Source of the DNA: Caldilineaceae bacterium
Lineage (GTDB): Bacteria > Chloroflexota > Anaerolineae > Caldilineales > Caldilineaceae
DNA: 64,000 nt
Direction of reading: 5' to 3'
Assembly: GCA_019637645.1 (NCBI GenBank)
Contig: JAHBVH010000005.1
Location: forward strand, 62,001 to 126,000
Shown: positions 8,436 through 17,895 of the stretch, one piece after another
How positions within the stretch are numbered: position 1 is the stretch's first letter
Layout of the letters: each line of letters begins with the position of its first letter
The notes under the pieces: model-generated
What the model saw: the letters and a program-made list of their open reading frames with translations, nothing else
Told to the model about the DNA's origin: nothing
The model's database searches: none
Made by a program: the position numbers and the translations under genes

Positions 8436-11400
8436 ATGGATAAGCTGATTATTGATCGCCCGCCCCGGATTCAGCCGGAGCTGCCCTTTGATCGGATTGA
8501 AATTCCGAATCCACCTGTTCAAGAGAACAACGGCATGATGCAGCTCCTGCAAATGGCGATGCCGATGCTCCTGATTGTGAGTATGCTCTTTGTCACTGTT
8601 TCGGGTGGTGGTGGACGTAGTTATCTGCTGGTCATCCCCATGTTACTCTCTGTCTTCGGGATGTCTGGCTTTGCTTTCTATAGCTATCGGCGTGAGCGCC
8701 AAAAGCGCGAAGCGATTCGTAAAGCCTACCGCGCCCGCTTAGTTGATCTCAACCAAGAGATGCATAACTATCAGGATATGCAGCGTCGGTTCTACGATTA
8801 TAACTATCCAGACGTACCAGCCCTCTACCGCATTGTTCAGGCTACCCAGCGCGAAGCTCAGCGTCATGAGCCGCAATTGCGCACCGAAGCGCGGGTGTGG
8901 GAGCGGCGGGTTGCGGATGAAGATTTTGGTGTGGTGCGCTTGGGCATAGGTACACTGCCATCGACAGTGATCTACACGCTCAGCCAAACGGACAGTGTCG
9001 AAGATGAGTTGGCGCGCGAAGCCATGAAATTGGCCGATGATTCCCGCTATGTCGAGAACATCCCGGTGATTGTCGCGCTCCGTGCCCCCCTTCCCCATGA
9101 CCAGCCCGGTAGCGACGAAGGCGAACCTACTACCGCACAAGATGACACGCCCCGCACGCCCTTTACTCATGCTTTGGGCATTGCTGGTAAAGCGGATACT
9201 GTGTATCAATTTGCCCACGTGCTAGTTGCCCACTTTGCCCTCTTTCACGCGCCAAGCGATGCCCGCCTCTATCTGCTTGGCACAACCAGCACCGCTTGGG
9301 ACTGGACGGCTGATCTACCTCACTGCCAATCCGATCAGCATGGTGCGTATCGCTGTTTTGTCGCGGAAATTGCCGAGACCGAAGAGGCGCGTTTGTTGGG
9401 GGATGATAGCGGTGATGAACAGGCCCAGTTTCTCGAAGAGCTACGGCGGGTGTTGGCCCAACGCAAAATCCGCCTACAAGATCGCGATGGCAAAGAGGCC
9501 GACGATGACCCAACTCACCCGTTCCTCCTGGTGATCATCGATCTATTGAACGATGCAGCGGGCAAACTCAGTGAATTAGAATCGGATGCGGCCCTTTCGA
9601 TTCTGCTGGAAGAAGGGGCCAAGCTTGGCGCGGCCGTGATCTTTCTCGTTCCTGAGCGGAGCAAAGTCCCCAGCCGTTGCACGGCGGTGATCGAGGTAGA
9701 ACGGACAACCCCAGCCACCAACAGCAAGATGCAGCAATTCCAACGTATTCATTTCCGCTATACCGAAGTGGGGGTTAATACCTTTCGCTATGTGGGCACA
9801 GCCGATTACATGCAGCAATTGGAGCAAGCCAGTGCCTTGGCCAAACGCCTGGGCCAAATGGAGGTTCTCCAAGGCTTTGGGGCCAATGTCCCAGCAAGTG
9901 TTCCCTTTCTCGATTTTATGGGCTATGCCGATCTACACGCGCTTGCACAGGCAGCGCTAACCCATTGGCAAGCTAGCATGACTGACAAACACGCCGACTG
10001 GCTGGGCGTCAAGATCGGGCGCATGTCGGGGAATAAACCGCGTACGCTGATGTTTTCGGCCAAGCGCGACGGTGTGCATGGGATGGTGGCTGGCAGCACA
10101 GGCTCGGGTAAGTCCGAGTTGCTCATCTCGCTGATCACGGGCATGGCCGTAACCTATGCTCCTTCTGTGCTCAATTTTGTGTTGGTGGACTATAAAGGCG
10201 GTGGCGCGTTCAAGGGGCTAGAGGCGCTGCCCCATGTGGTTGATGTCATCACCAATATCCAGCGCGATGGGGTCACCCGCATGTTTACCGCCATTCAGGC
10301 CGAGATGCAGCGGCGGCAAGCCCTGAATACCGCTACTAATACCAAAAATATTGTTGATTATCGTCAAAAAAATCTCCATAATACCGAAAAACCCTATCCT
10401 TTTCTCTTTATTATCATCGACGAATTTGCCGAAATGATCGCCGACCGCCCCGAATATAAGGCGCAATTGGAAAGTATTACGCGTGTTGGCCGTGCTCAAG
10501 GTGTTTCTCTCCTGTTAGCTGCCCAACGCCCTAGCGGTGTCACCGACCAAATGCGCTCGAATATCAAGTTCCGCATCTGTCTGCGAGTCGAGACGACGGG
10601 GGAAAGCCGCGAAATGTTGCGCCGCGAAGATGCCGCCTATTTGCCGGGTAATATTCCCGGACGAGGCTTTCTCCAGGTTGGGAATGAGGAAATCGAGCTG
10701 ATCCAGGTGGCCTATACTGGCGATACCTATGTGGACCCTGAACGGGCCCGTGTGCCCGTCCTTTGGCCGGACCGCGATCCGCAATACAACGAAGAGCAGG
10801 ATGAAGCCCGCGAACTCTATAAGGCCATTGTTGATCGTCTCGCCCAACTAGCCACTCAACAAGGCTACCCGCAACCACGCGCCCCCTGGCCCGATCCATT
10901 GCCCGTCCAACTGGCCTTGAACCAGTTGCTGATCTCATCGACGGCTGAACGCCAGGCGATCACCGCAGCTGAATATTTGCGTGAAGACGACCAACGCCGC
11001 ATTACCCTCGGCCAGCCACCCGATGCCGACCTGACCTTAAACCCCGCGATCAACCGTTGGCTCATTGGCGACAGTGGTTGGCTGCCCGCGCTTGATTGGG
11101 AGCGCTATGCTCTGCGTCCGGTGGTGGGCCTGGTCGATGATCCGGTAGACGCCCGGCAACTGCCCCTGGTCATCGACTTGCCCGTGGGCCATTGGGCACT
11201 CTTTGGGGCCTCTGGCTGGGGCAAGACAACCTTTATCCGCACCCTTGTGCTGAGCTTGGCGGCCACCCATTCGCCCGACCAATTACATATCTATATCCTC
11301 GATTTGGGTGGGCGCAGTCTGCTCGCGCTCAAAGAGTTGCCGCATGTCGGTGCGGTGATCATTCCTGATGAAGAGGGCTATCAAGAGCGCGTGGAACAAT

Positions 11401-14400
11401 TGCTGCGTGAGCTAACCGATATAGTCGAAGCCCGCAAAACGCACCTCACCGATGCTGGCTTTCTCGATCTCTACAAATATAACGCCGCCAACCCAACCAA
11501 GGCGCTGCCCGCCATTTTGGTCGCCATTGACAATTTCGTCGAGTTTAAAGAGACCTTTGGCGGGCGCGCCGATGATGTCGAAACCGCACTGGATCAATTG
11601 ATCTTGCTGGCGCGCCAAGCCAAACCCTATGGCATTCACCTGGTGGTGACCGCGGGGCGCTTGGCGGACTTACCCTATCAGATCTTGAGTCTTTTCACGG
11701 AACGCATGACCTTGAAGCTGGGCGACGCCGGTGACTATCGCACGGCTATTGGCGCAGGCGTGGAAGATTTTCAGGGGCTCCCCGGACGCGGTTATGTCAA
11801 AGTCGGCCAAGTGGTCCTCGCTTGCCAAATCGCACAACCCTTTTCGCTCTCCTCTACCGAAGATCCCAACGCCGCCAAGCATACCCTGGCTCGTTTGATC
11901 GAAAGCATGACCAGCTTTATGTTGGGGCAAGGGCACCCATATCCGCGGCCTGTGCGGGTGGATCCGCTGCCCAAAGCCACGCTCTTGAAACACCTTCTGG
12001 CGCGTCAATATCACCTGGAACAGAATGAGACCTTCCTCGCCCAACTCCAGCGGGTGACGGGCGAACAGTGGGCCGCCAGCGTGCAACCAGCCCAAGCGGA
12101 TTGGCTGCGCGCTTTGTTGGGGGTCAAGTCGGGCAATCGGCTCTGGGAAATGCACCTAGAGGCCAAGGCCGATGGCGTACACGGCTTGATCGCTGGTGGC
12201 ACAGGCTCGGGTAAGTCCGAATTGCTCATGACCTTGTTGGTCAGCCTTGCCTTGCGCTATGATCCCACGGTTCTGAACTTTGTGTTGGTGGACTATAAAG
12301 GGGGCGGCGCGTTTCAACCTTTCCATGGGTTGCCTCATGTGGTAGACATTGTCACCAATCTCAACAAATCGGCGGTGCGCCGTATGTTCACCGCGATCAA
12401 CGCCGAGATGCAGCGCCGCCAGAAATTGAACGCCGACACGGGGACCAAGGACATTGTTGAATACCGCGCCAAAGGCTTTCATTTATCGCGTGAACCCTAT
12501 CCGCATCTCTTTATCATCATCGATGAATATGCCGAGATGATTGCCGACAGCCCTGAGTTTAAGGCCGAGTTGGATAGCATCACCCGGGTCGGGCGCGCCC
12601 AAGGGGTCAATCTCTTATTGGCGGCCCAACGGCCCAGTGGCGTCACCGACCAAATGCGTGCGAACATCAAGTATCGCATCTGTCTACGGGTGGAAGAAGT
12701 GGATACGAGCCGCGAGATGTTGCGTCGGGCCGATGCCGCCTATCTGCCCAATGGTATGCCCGGCCGCGGCTATCTACAGGTTGGCAACGAAGGCATCGAT
12801 CTGATCCAAGTGGCCTATACGGGTGAAACGATTGCCGCCGCCAAGCCGCTTGAGGGGGAGCGTAGTCCAAAATTCTACGATGTAGTCGTCCAGCTAACGC
12901 AACAGTTACTGCAAGGGGCCGCCCCGCGTTCCCCTTGGCCCCCTTTCCTGCCCGCGGCGCTGACCCTCTCTTCCGCCCTAGAAGCAGACTATCAACAGGA
13001 TGGGTATACACGCCTACGCACCTTAGGGCAAAGCAATCTGCCCTTGGTGCTGAATCCTTTTGTCCAATCGTGGTGGCACGGCCAACCTTCCTGGCCCGGT
13101 GTCGATTGGGGCCATACGGCCATGCGCGCCATCATTGGCTTGGTCGATGACCCCTACAACGCCTGCCAATTACCACTGGTGCTTGATTTCACCAAAGGCC
13201 ATGTTGTTCTCTTTGGCGCGTCGGGCTGGGGTAAATCGACCTTGTTGCGGACCTTGGTAACGACGCTGGCCGCCACCCATGCCCCGGATGAATTTCAAGC
13301 CCACATGCTGGATCTAGGGGGGCGCAATCTGGCGATGCTGGCTGCTTTCCCCCATGTTGGTTCGGTCATCCTGCCCGATGAAGATGGCTATGAAGAGCGG
13401 ATCCAGCAGTTATTGCGCGAACTCAATGAGGTGGTCGATGAGCGCAAACGGCTCTTTAGTCAGGCTGGCGTTTCAACGCTCTATGAATATAATCAGCGGG
13501 CCGGCGTTGCCAGGAAACCGGCTATTTTGGTCATAATCGATAACTTTGCCGAATTTATCGAAACCTTTGGCGGTCATGAAGAGGATGAGACGAATCCCTT
13601 CGCACTGATGATTGCCCTCATCCGACAAGCAAAGCCCTTTGGTGTCCATTTTGTGGTCACCGCGACCCGGCTTACGGTGCTCTCGGCAAAGTTGCTCAGT
13701 CTCTTCACCGAGCGCTTGACCCTGCGCCTGGCTGATACCGATGAATACCGAGCGATTGTCGGTGGGAATGTGGGCGAGATCGATGAAATTCCTGGCCGCG
13801 GCTATGTGCGTATTGGGAAGATGCCGCTAGAATTCCAAACCGCAATTGGTGTGGGTACTTATAATGCCCCCGGCCATTTTTCCGATCACCTGGGGCAGGC
13901 GGCTACCGAGATCGAACAGATCCGCGCGTTGGGGAAGCAGATGGGCGAGCGCGGGGCAGGCCAATGGTCGGGACAGGCACCCTTCAAAATTGGCGCACTG
14001 CCTAAGTCGGCCCCCTACCGCCAACTCTTGGCGGATCTCCTTGGTTTTGACCGTAGTGGCTCTTTCCTTGAGCAGCTAGAGGAAGCGACGCGCCACCAGT
14101 GGGCGCACCGTCGCCAAGCGGCACAGGCCGAGTGGCTCACCGTGCCTTTGGGCATTCAATCGGGCGATAAACCCCGTACACTGCACTTTGCCGCCAAGGC
14201 CGATGGGGTCCATGGCCTCATCGCTGGTGGCACCGGCTCGGGTAAATCTGAACTACTCATGACCCTGATCGTCGGGCTAGCGCTCCACTACCCACCGGAC
14301 ATCTTGAACTTTGTGCTGGTAGACTATAAAGGCGGGGGCGCGTTTCAGCCCTTTCTGGGGTTGCCGCATGTGGTCGATATTGTCACCAACCTCAACAAGG

Positions 14401-17159
14401 CTGCGGTCAACCGCATGTTTGTCTCGATTGACGCTGAAATGCGGCGGCGGCAGGCGCTCAACACCGCAACCGGCACCAAAGATATTATCGACTATCGGCG
14501 CAAAGGTTTTCACCTAACTCATGCCCCCTATCCGCATCTCTTTATTATCATCGACGAGTATGCCGAGATGATCTCCACCAACCCCGAATATCGGGCGGCG
14601 TTGGAGAGTATTACGCGGGTCGGTCGGGCCCAAGGGGTGAATCTCTTATTGGCCGCGCAACGGCCCACGGGGGTCTCGGATCAGATGCGCGCCAACATTA
14701 AGCTGCGGATCTGCCTGCGGGTTGAAGAGACTGACACCAGCCACGAAATGTTGCGCCGCCGCGATGCGGCCTATCTGCCCAGTATTCCTGGCCGTGGGTA
14801 CATCCAGGTCGGGAATGAGCACTTGGCGCTGATCCAAGTTGCCTATGCCGGTGAGCGCCAACCAGATGAGCGCCCGGTCGCGGTGGTATGGCCGGAACAT
14901 CAGCGCCCTGCCGGAGAAGAAGGTGTGGCTGACCAAGCAACCGAAGATCCGCCATTCTTTGAAGCTGTGGTTGCGCTGGCGCGGCGGCTGACGCAAGGGC
15001 AAATGGCTCCCAAGCCTTGGCCGAACTTTCTGCCCCAGCACTTTAGCCTTCAATCACCCCTAGTAGATGCCCAACGCAATCGTACCTTTACCCTAACCGA
15101 TGCCGTGAGCCATTGGCTGAACGGCGAAACCGCCGATCTTTGGCCGGGCGTAGCTTGGCAAGCTGACGGGCCACACGCGGCCTTGCGCCCCATTGTTGGG
15201 TTGATCGACAACCCTGCTGAGGCACGCCAAGAACCCATGGATTTTACGTTGAGCCGCTACCATCTTGCGGTGCATGGCGATTCGGGTATGGGGAAGAGCC
15301 TTTTTCTGCGCACGCTGTTGGTCAGTCTGGCCGCGACCCATTCACCGGATGAGTTGCACGCCTATATCCTTGATTTGGGTGGGCGTAATTTCCGCAGCCT
15401 GGAAGGCTTGCCCCACGTTGGGGATGTGATCTATGCCGATGAGACGCTTTTTGAGGAACGTCTACAGCGTCTGTTAGAGATGCTGGAACGGCTGGTCGAT
15501 GAACGTCAACACCTGCTCAGCGAAACCGGGGCTAGCAATCTCTTTGAATATAATCTGCGGCATGCTGATCAGCCCCTCCCAGCGGTGCTCGTGCTGATCG
15601 ACAATTTTGCCGAGCTGACCGAAAGCTACGATATGCTGGTCGAGACGGTGATCATGCCTTTAGTGCGCCGTTCCTTGGCGATGGGCGTGAGCTTTGTGGT
15701 GACCAGCAATATCCCCAACAACATGCCCAGTAAGCTCTATAACCTCTTTGGTGAGCGGATTACCTTGAAGCAAGGCGCCTTTGACCGCTATCTGGATATT
15801 GTCGGGCGTGGTGCCGTGGAGATCGACGATCTGCCTGGTCGTGGCTATCGGCGGGTGGGTGGCTTACCCCTGCTCTTTCACGGTGCCTTGCCCGTGGGTG
15901 CGTTGTATGCTGGTGATCCCACCCAAGAGGCGGATCAACTGCGGCGATTGGCCCAGCATATGCAGGCCCAGATCGACCAAGGGCGCTACATCTGGCGGCA
16001 GCCACCGGTTCCTGTGCGCGTCTTAACCGACCTTGTGACCCTGCGTGAACTGCTTGATGAAGTGGGCCCGCCTCGGCGACCGCGCCGGATCGAAGCGGTG
16101 TTGGGACGCGACATTACGTTACAGCCAGCCCTCTTTGATCTCAAGCGCATGGGACCACATTTTGCGGTGGTGGGGCCGCCGCTCGCGGGCAAAACGACGA
16201 CGCTCTATACCTGGGTGCTTTCGCTGGCCTATCGCTATGCGCCACACCAGGCCAAGTTCGTATTGGTTGACCTTCAGCGTCGCTTGGTCGACTACGGTGG
16301 CGCGCAAAAACTGAGTGGCCTACCCCATGTGTTGGCAACCATCTTTGAAATGGACGAACTTGTCACGCTGGTGGAGCAATTGCAAACCGAGTGCGCAGCC
16401 CTAGCTGAAAGCGGTACGGAACTTTTTATCGTGATTGATGACTTTGACGATTTTAGCGAAGCGCTAGAGGAGCAGCGCAACCTGGGCCGCAACCTAGCAA
16501 ACCTGGCCCGCCGCTATGGCCGCGATGGTCTGCACTTTATCATCGCCGGTATGCTTGAAAGCAGTATCAATGATCTAAAACGGCAGATCCAAGCCTCTAA
16601 CTATGGGATCGGTCTGCGGAGTGCCCAAGCGGTTGACACGTTGCGGGTACTGCGCCGCCCCCCTGGTTTGCAAGACCAAGAACTGGCGGTCGGGCGTGGC
16701 TTTATCGTGAAGTCTGGACAGGCCACCATGATCCAAGTTGCGGCGCCCTATGTCATGCAAAGCAGCGCCGTCGTCAGCACGGAAGTGGATGAGGACGCCG
16801 CCGAAGCGCAGATGGCCCAGGCATTGGATAGTTGGGTCAAGTTGATCCGGGGTAAATATAGTGGTCAACAAGCGGCTTGGCTGCGCGCTGAAGCCGCCTC
16901 AACCAACAATGGTCAAGGTGGGGCTGTCAATGGGGAACTGCGCCGCGCACTTGATCTGCTGCGCAAACTGAGTGCGGCCAAACCCGGCCTCGCCAGTGAG
17001 AAGCTCGATGATCTAGCGGTCTTGGCGCAGGTTGTCAAAGAAGAATTTGTGCGTGAGGGCAAGGGCGATCTCTTTATCCTCAGTACATCCCCTTTGGAGA
17101 TTCTGACAACGGCCGCGGATCATCTGGCTAGTACGGAATCCAATGGGCATTCTCGCTAG
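8436..17159 (+). CDS. EssC/EccC-like type VII secretion ATPase with seven P-loop domains
   Basis: 2907 residues, about twice the usual EssC or EccC length. Two membrane segments lie near residues 37-85 (MPMLLIVSMLFVTV and LLVIPMLLSVFGMSGFAF). There are seven FtsK/SpoIIIE-type ATPase cassettes, with Walker A loops near residues 553, 924, 1254, 1594, 1931, 2281 and 2580. Cassettes 1, 3 and 5 are the full type (GxTGSGKSELL, LVDYKGGGAF, IIIDE[FY]AEM, LLLAAQRP). Cassettes 2, 4 and 6 are a second type (GxSGxGKS/T, ILDLGGR, IDNF[VA]E). Cassette 7 is more divergent (GPPLAGKTTT, IVIDDFDDF). The pair is thus repeated three times. There are no N-terminal FHA domains; those are separate proteins here. 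It is the motor that exports WXG proteins through the membrane. GAAGG precedes ATG 8436. Confidence 0.93.
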   Translation: MDKLIIDRPPRIQPELPFDRIEIPNPPVQENNGMMQLLQMAMPMLLIVSMLFVTVSGGGGRSYLLVIPMLLSVFGMSGFAFYSYRRERQKREAIRKAYRARLVDLNQEMHNYQDMQRRFYDYNYPDVPALYRIVQATQREAQRHEPQLRTEARVWERRVADEDFGVVRLGIGTLPSTVIYTLSQTDSVEDELAREAMKLADDSRYVENIPVIVALRAPLPHDQPGSDEGEPTTAQDDTPRTPFTHALGIAGKADTVYQFAHVLVAHFALFHAPSDARLYLLGTTSTAWDWTADLPHCQSDQHGAYRCFVAEIAETEEARLLGDDSGDEQAQFLEELRRVLAQRKIRLQDRDGKEADDDPTHPFLLVIIDLLNDAAGKLSELESDAALSILLEEGAKLGAAVIFLVPERSKVPSRCTAVIEVERTTPATNSKMQQFQRIHFRYTEVGVNTFRYVGTADYMQQLEQASALAKRLGQMEVLQGFGANVPASVPFLDFMGYADLHALAQAALTHWQASMTDKHADWLGVKIGRMSGNKPRTLMFSAKRDGVHGMVAGSTGSGKSELLISLITGMAVTYAPSVLNFVLVDYKGGGAFKGLEALPHVVDVITNIQRDGVTRMFTAIQAEMQRRQALNTATNTKNIVDYRQKNLHNTEKPYPFLFIIIDEFAEMIADRPEYKAQLESITRVGRAQGVSLLLAAQRPSGVTDQMRSNIKFRICLRVETTGESREMLRREDAAYLPGNIPGRGFLQVGNEEIELIQVAYTGDTYVDPERARVPVLWPDRDPQYNEEQDEARELYKAIVDRLAQLATQQGYPQPRAPWPDPLPVQLALNQLLISSTAERQAITAAEYLREDDQRRITLGQPPDADLTLNPAINRWLIGDSGWLPALDWERYALRPVVGLVDDPVDARQLPLVIDLPVGHWALFGASGWGKTTFIRTLVLSLAATHSPDQLHIYILDLGGRSLLALKELPHVGAVIIPDEEGYQERVEQLLRELTDIVEARKTHLTDAGFLDLYKYNAANPTKALPAILVAIDNFVEFKETFGGRADDVETALDQLILLARQAKPYGIHLVVTAGRLADLPYQILSLFTERMTLKLGDAGDYRTAIGAGVEDFQGLPGRGYVKVGQVVLACQIAQPFSLSSTEDPNAAKHTLARLIESMTSFMLGQGHPYPRPVRVDPLPKATLLKHLLARQYHLEQNETFLAQLQRVTGEQWAASVQPAQADWLRALLGVKSGNRLWEMHLEAKADGVHGLIAGGTGSGKSELLMTLLVSLALRYDPTVLNFVLVDYKGGGAFQPFHGLPHVVDIVTNLNKSAVRRMFTAINAEMQRRQKLNADTGTKDIVEYRAKGFHLSREPYPHLFIIIDEYAEMIADSPEFKAELDSITRVGRAQGVNLLLAAQRPSGVTDQMRANIKYRICLRVEEVDTSREMLRRADAAYLPNGMPGRGYLQVGNEGIDLIQVAYTGETIAAAKPLEGERSPKFYDVVVQLTQQLLQGAAPRSPWPPFLPAALTLSSALEADYQQDGYTRLRTLGQSNLPLVLNPFVQSWWHGQPSWPGVDWGHTAMRAIIGLVDDPYNACQLPLVLDFTKGHVVLFGASGWGKSTLLRTLVTTLAATHAPDEFQAHMLDLGGRNLAMLAAFPHVGSVILPDEDGYEERIQQLLRELNEVVDERKRLFSQAGVSTLYEYNQRAGVARKPAILVIIDNFAEFIETFGGHEEDETNPFALMIALIRQAKPFGVHFVVTATRLTVLSAKLLSLFTERLTLRLADTDEYRAIVGGNVGEIDEIPGRGYVRIGKMPLEFQTAIGVGTYNAPGHFSDHLGQAATEIEQIRALGKQMGERGAGQWSGQAPFKIGALPKSAPYRQLLADLLGFDRSGSFLEQLEEATRHQWAHRRQAAQAEWLTVPLGIQSGDKPRTLHFAAKADGVHGLIAGGTGSGKSELLMTLIVGLALHYPPDILNFVLVDYKGGGAFQPFLGLPHVVDIVTNLNKAAVNRMFVSIDAEMRRRQALNTATGTKDIIDYRRKGFHLTHAPYPHLFIIIDEYAEMISTNPEYRAALESITRVGRAQGVNLLLAAQRPTGVSDQMRANIKLRICLRVEETDTSHEMLRRRDAAYLPSIPGRGYIQVGNEHLALIQVAYAGERQPDERPVAVVWPEHQRPAGEEGVADQATEDPPFFEAVVALARRLTQGQMAPKPWPNFLPQHFSLQSPLVDAQRNRTFTLTDAVSHWLNGETADLWPGVAWQADGPHAALRPIVGLIDNPAEARQEPMDFTLSRYHLAVHGDSGMGKSLFLRTLLVSLAATHSPDELHAYILDLGGRNFRSLEGLPHVGDVIYADETLFEERLQRLLEMLERLVDERQHLLSETGASNLFEYNLRHADQPLPAVLVLIDNFAELTESYDMLVETVIMPLVRRSLAMGVSFVVTSNIPNNMPSKLYNLFGERITLKQGAFDRYLDIVGRGAVEIDDLPGRGYRRVGGLPLLFHGALPVGALYAGDPTQEADQLRRLAQHMQAQIDQGRYIWRQPPVPVRVLTDLVTLRELLDEVGPPRRPRRIEAVLGRDITLQPALFDLKRMGPHFAVVGPPLAGKTTTLYTWVLSLAYRYAPHQAKFVLVDLQRRLVDYGGAQKLSGLPHVLATIFEMDELVTLVEQLQTECAALAESGTELFIVIDDFDDFSEALEEQRNLGRNLANLARRYGRDGLHFIIAGMLESSINDLKRQIQASNYGIGLRSAQAVDTLRVLRRPPGLQDQELAVGRGFIVKSGQATMIQVAAPYVMQSSAVVSTEVDEDAAEAQMAQALDSWVKLIRGKYSGQQAAWLRAEAASTNNGQGGAVNGELRRALDLLRKLSAAKPGLASEKLDDLAVLAQVVKEEFVREGKGDLFILSTSPLEILTTAADHLASTESNGHSR

Positions 17160-17177
17160 ATTCAAGGAGTAAAGCAT

Positions 17178-17819
17178 GTGAGTGCAAATCAAAGCCGTCG
17201 TTCCTTACGGATTGATATTTTCGACCAACACCAACAGCGTGCACTAGTCTTGCCGACCTTGACGCCGCCTGCTTTGGTGACCGCCATCTTACAGGAATTC
17301 CGCGCGCTTGAATACCTTAGCACCGATCCGGCTCACTATTATCTCTGTAAAGTGGGTACCCAAACGCCGTTGCCAGAACAAACCTTTTTAGGGCAGTTGG
17401 CACAAGATGAACAGCTGATCCTAACGGAGACAGAACTGCCACTACCACCAGGCACGCAGCGACCGACCAAAGCGCTCTATCTGCGCGAAGGGCAACAGGG
17501 CGCTGTCTATAAGCTCCATTGGTGGCCAGCGATCCTAGGTCGCCCCGATGCGACACAACCGCACCAAGCATGGGTGGCTGTCAACTTAGAAAAATATCCG
17601 GGGGGACTCCGTGTTTCGCGCCGCCACCTACAGATTGAGGAAGCACAAGGCGGCGGCTATACGGTGCATAGCCTCTCACCCCGTAACCCAGCCTATCGTT
17701 GCACCGCGGCTGGGCAGCAAGAGCTGATCACCACCCAGAAACTGCCTTTGCACCACGGTGATAGCCTCTTGCTGGAAGGGAGTGAACTCACGCTCAAGTT
17801 TTTGATTAGGGAGGGATAG
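17178..17819 (+). CDS. Ubiquitin-like (YukD/EccD-type) and FHA domain fusion protein
   Basis: 213 residues from GTG 17178, with AAGGAG eight bases upstream; it begins 18 bp after the ATPase stop. Residues 1-85 (LRIDIF start, LVTAILQEFR helix, TFLGQLAQDEQLIL end) have the size and strand-helix pattern of the YukD/EccD ubiquitin-like domain of type VII systems. Residues about 110-210 are an FHA domain (AILGRPD, RVSRRHLQI, LSPRNPAY). There is no membrane segment, unlike EccD. A cytosolic adaptor linking the ATPase to phosphorylated partners is a reasonable inference. The FHA assignment is firm; the ubiquitin-like one rests on context and pattern. Confidence 0.75.
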   Translation: MSANQSRRSLRIDIFDQHQQRALVLPTLTPPALVTAILQEFRALEYLSTDPAHYYLCKVGTQTPLPEQTFLGQLAQDEQLILTETELPLPPGTQRPTKALYLREGQQGAVYKLHWWPAILGRPDATQPHQAWVAVNLEKYPGGLRVSRRHLQIEEAQGGGYTVHSLSPRNPAYRCTAAGQQELITTQKLPLHHGDSLLLEGSELTLKFLIREG

Positions 17820-17826
17820 CACGGGC

Positions 17827-17858
17827 GCGCGGTCAGGTTCGGTAAAACCTAACCGCGC
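17827..17858 (+). terminator. Intra-operon hairpin
   Basis: 13-bp arms GCGCGGTCAGGTT (17827-17839) and AACCTAACCGCGC (17846-17858), one mismatch, 6-nt loop. It lies between the Ubl-FHA gene and the Gly/Ser-rich WXG gene and may attenuate transcription or protect a 3' end. Confidence 0.5.
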
Positions 17859-17895
17859 TAGAACAGCATCCGTCTATAACAAAAGGAACCGAAGA

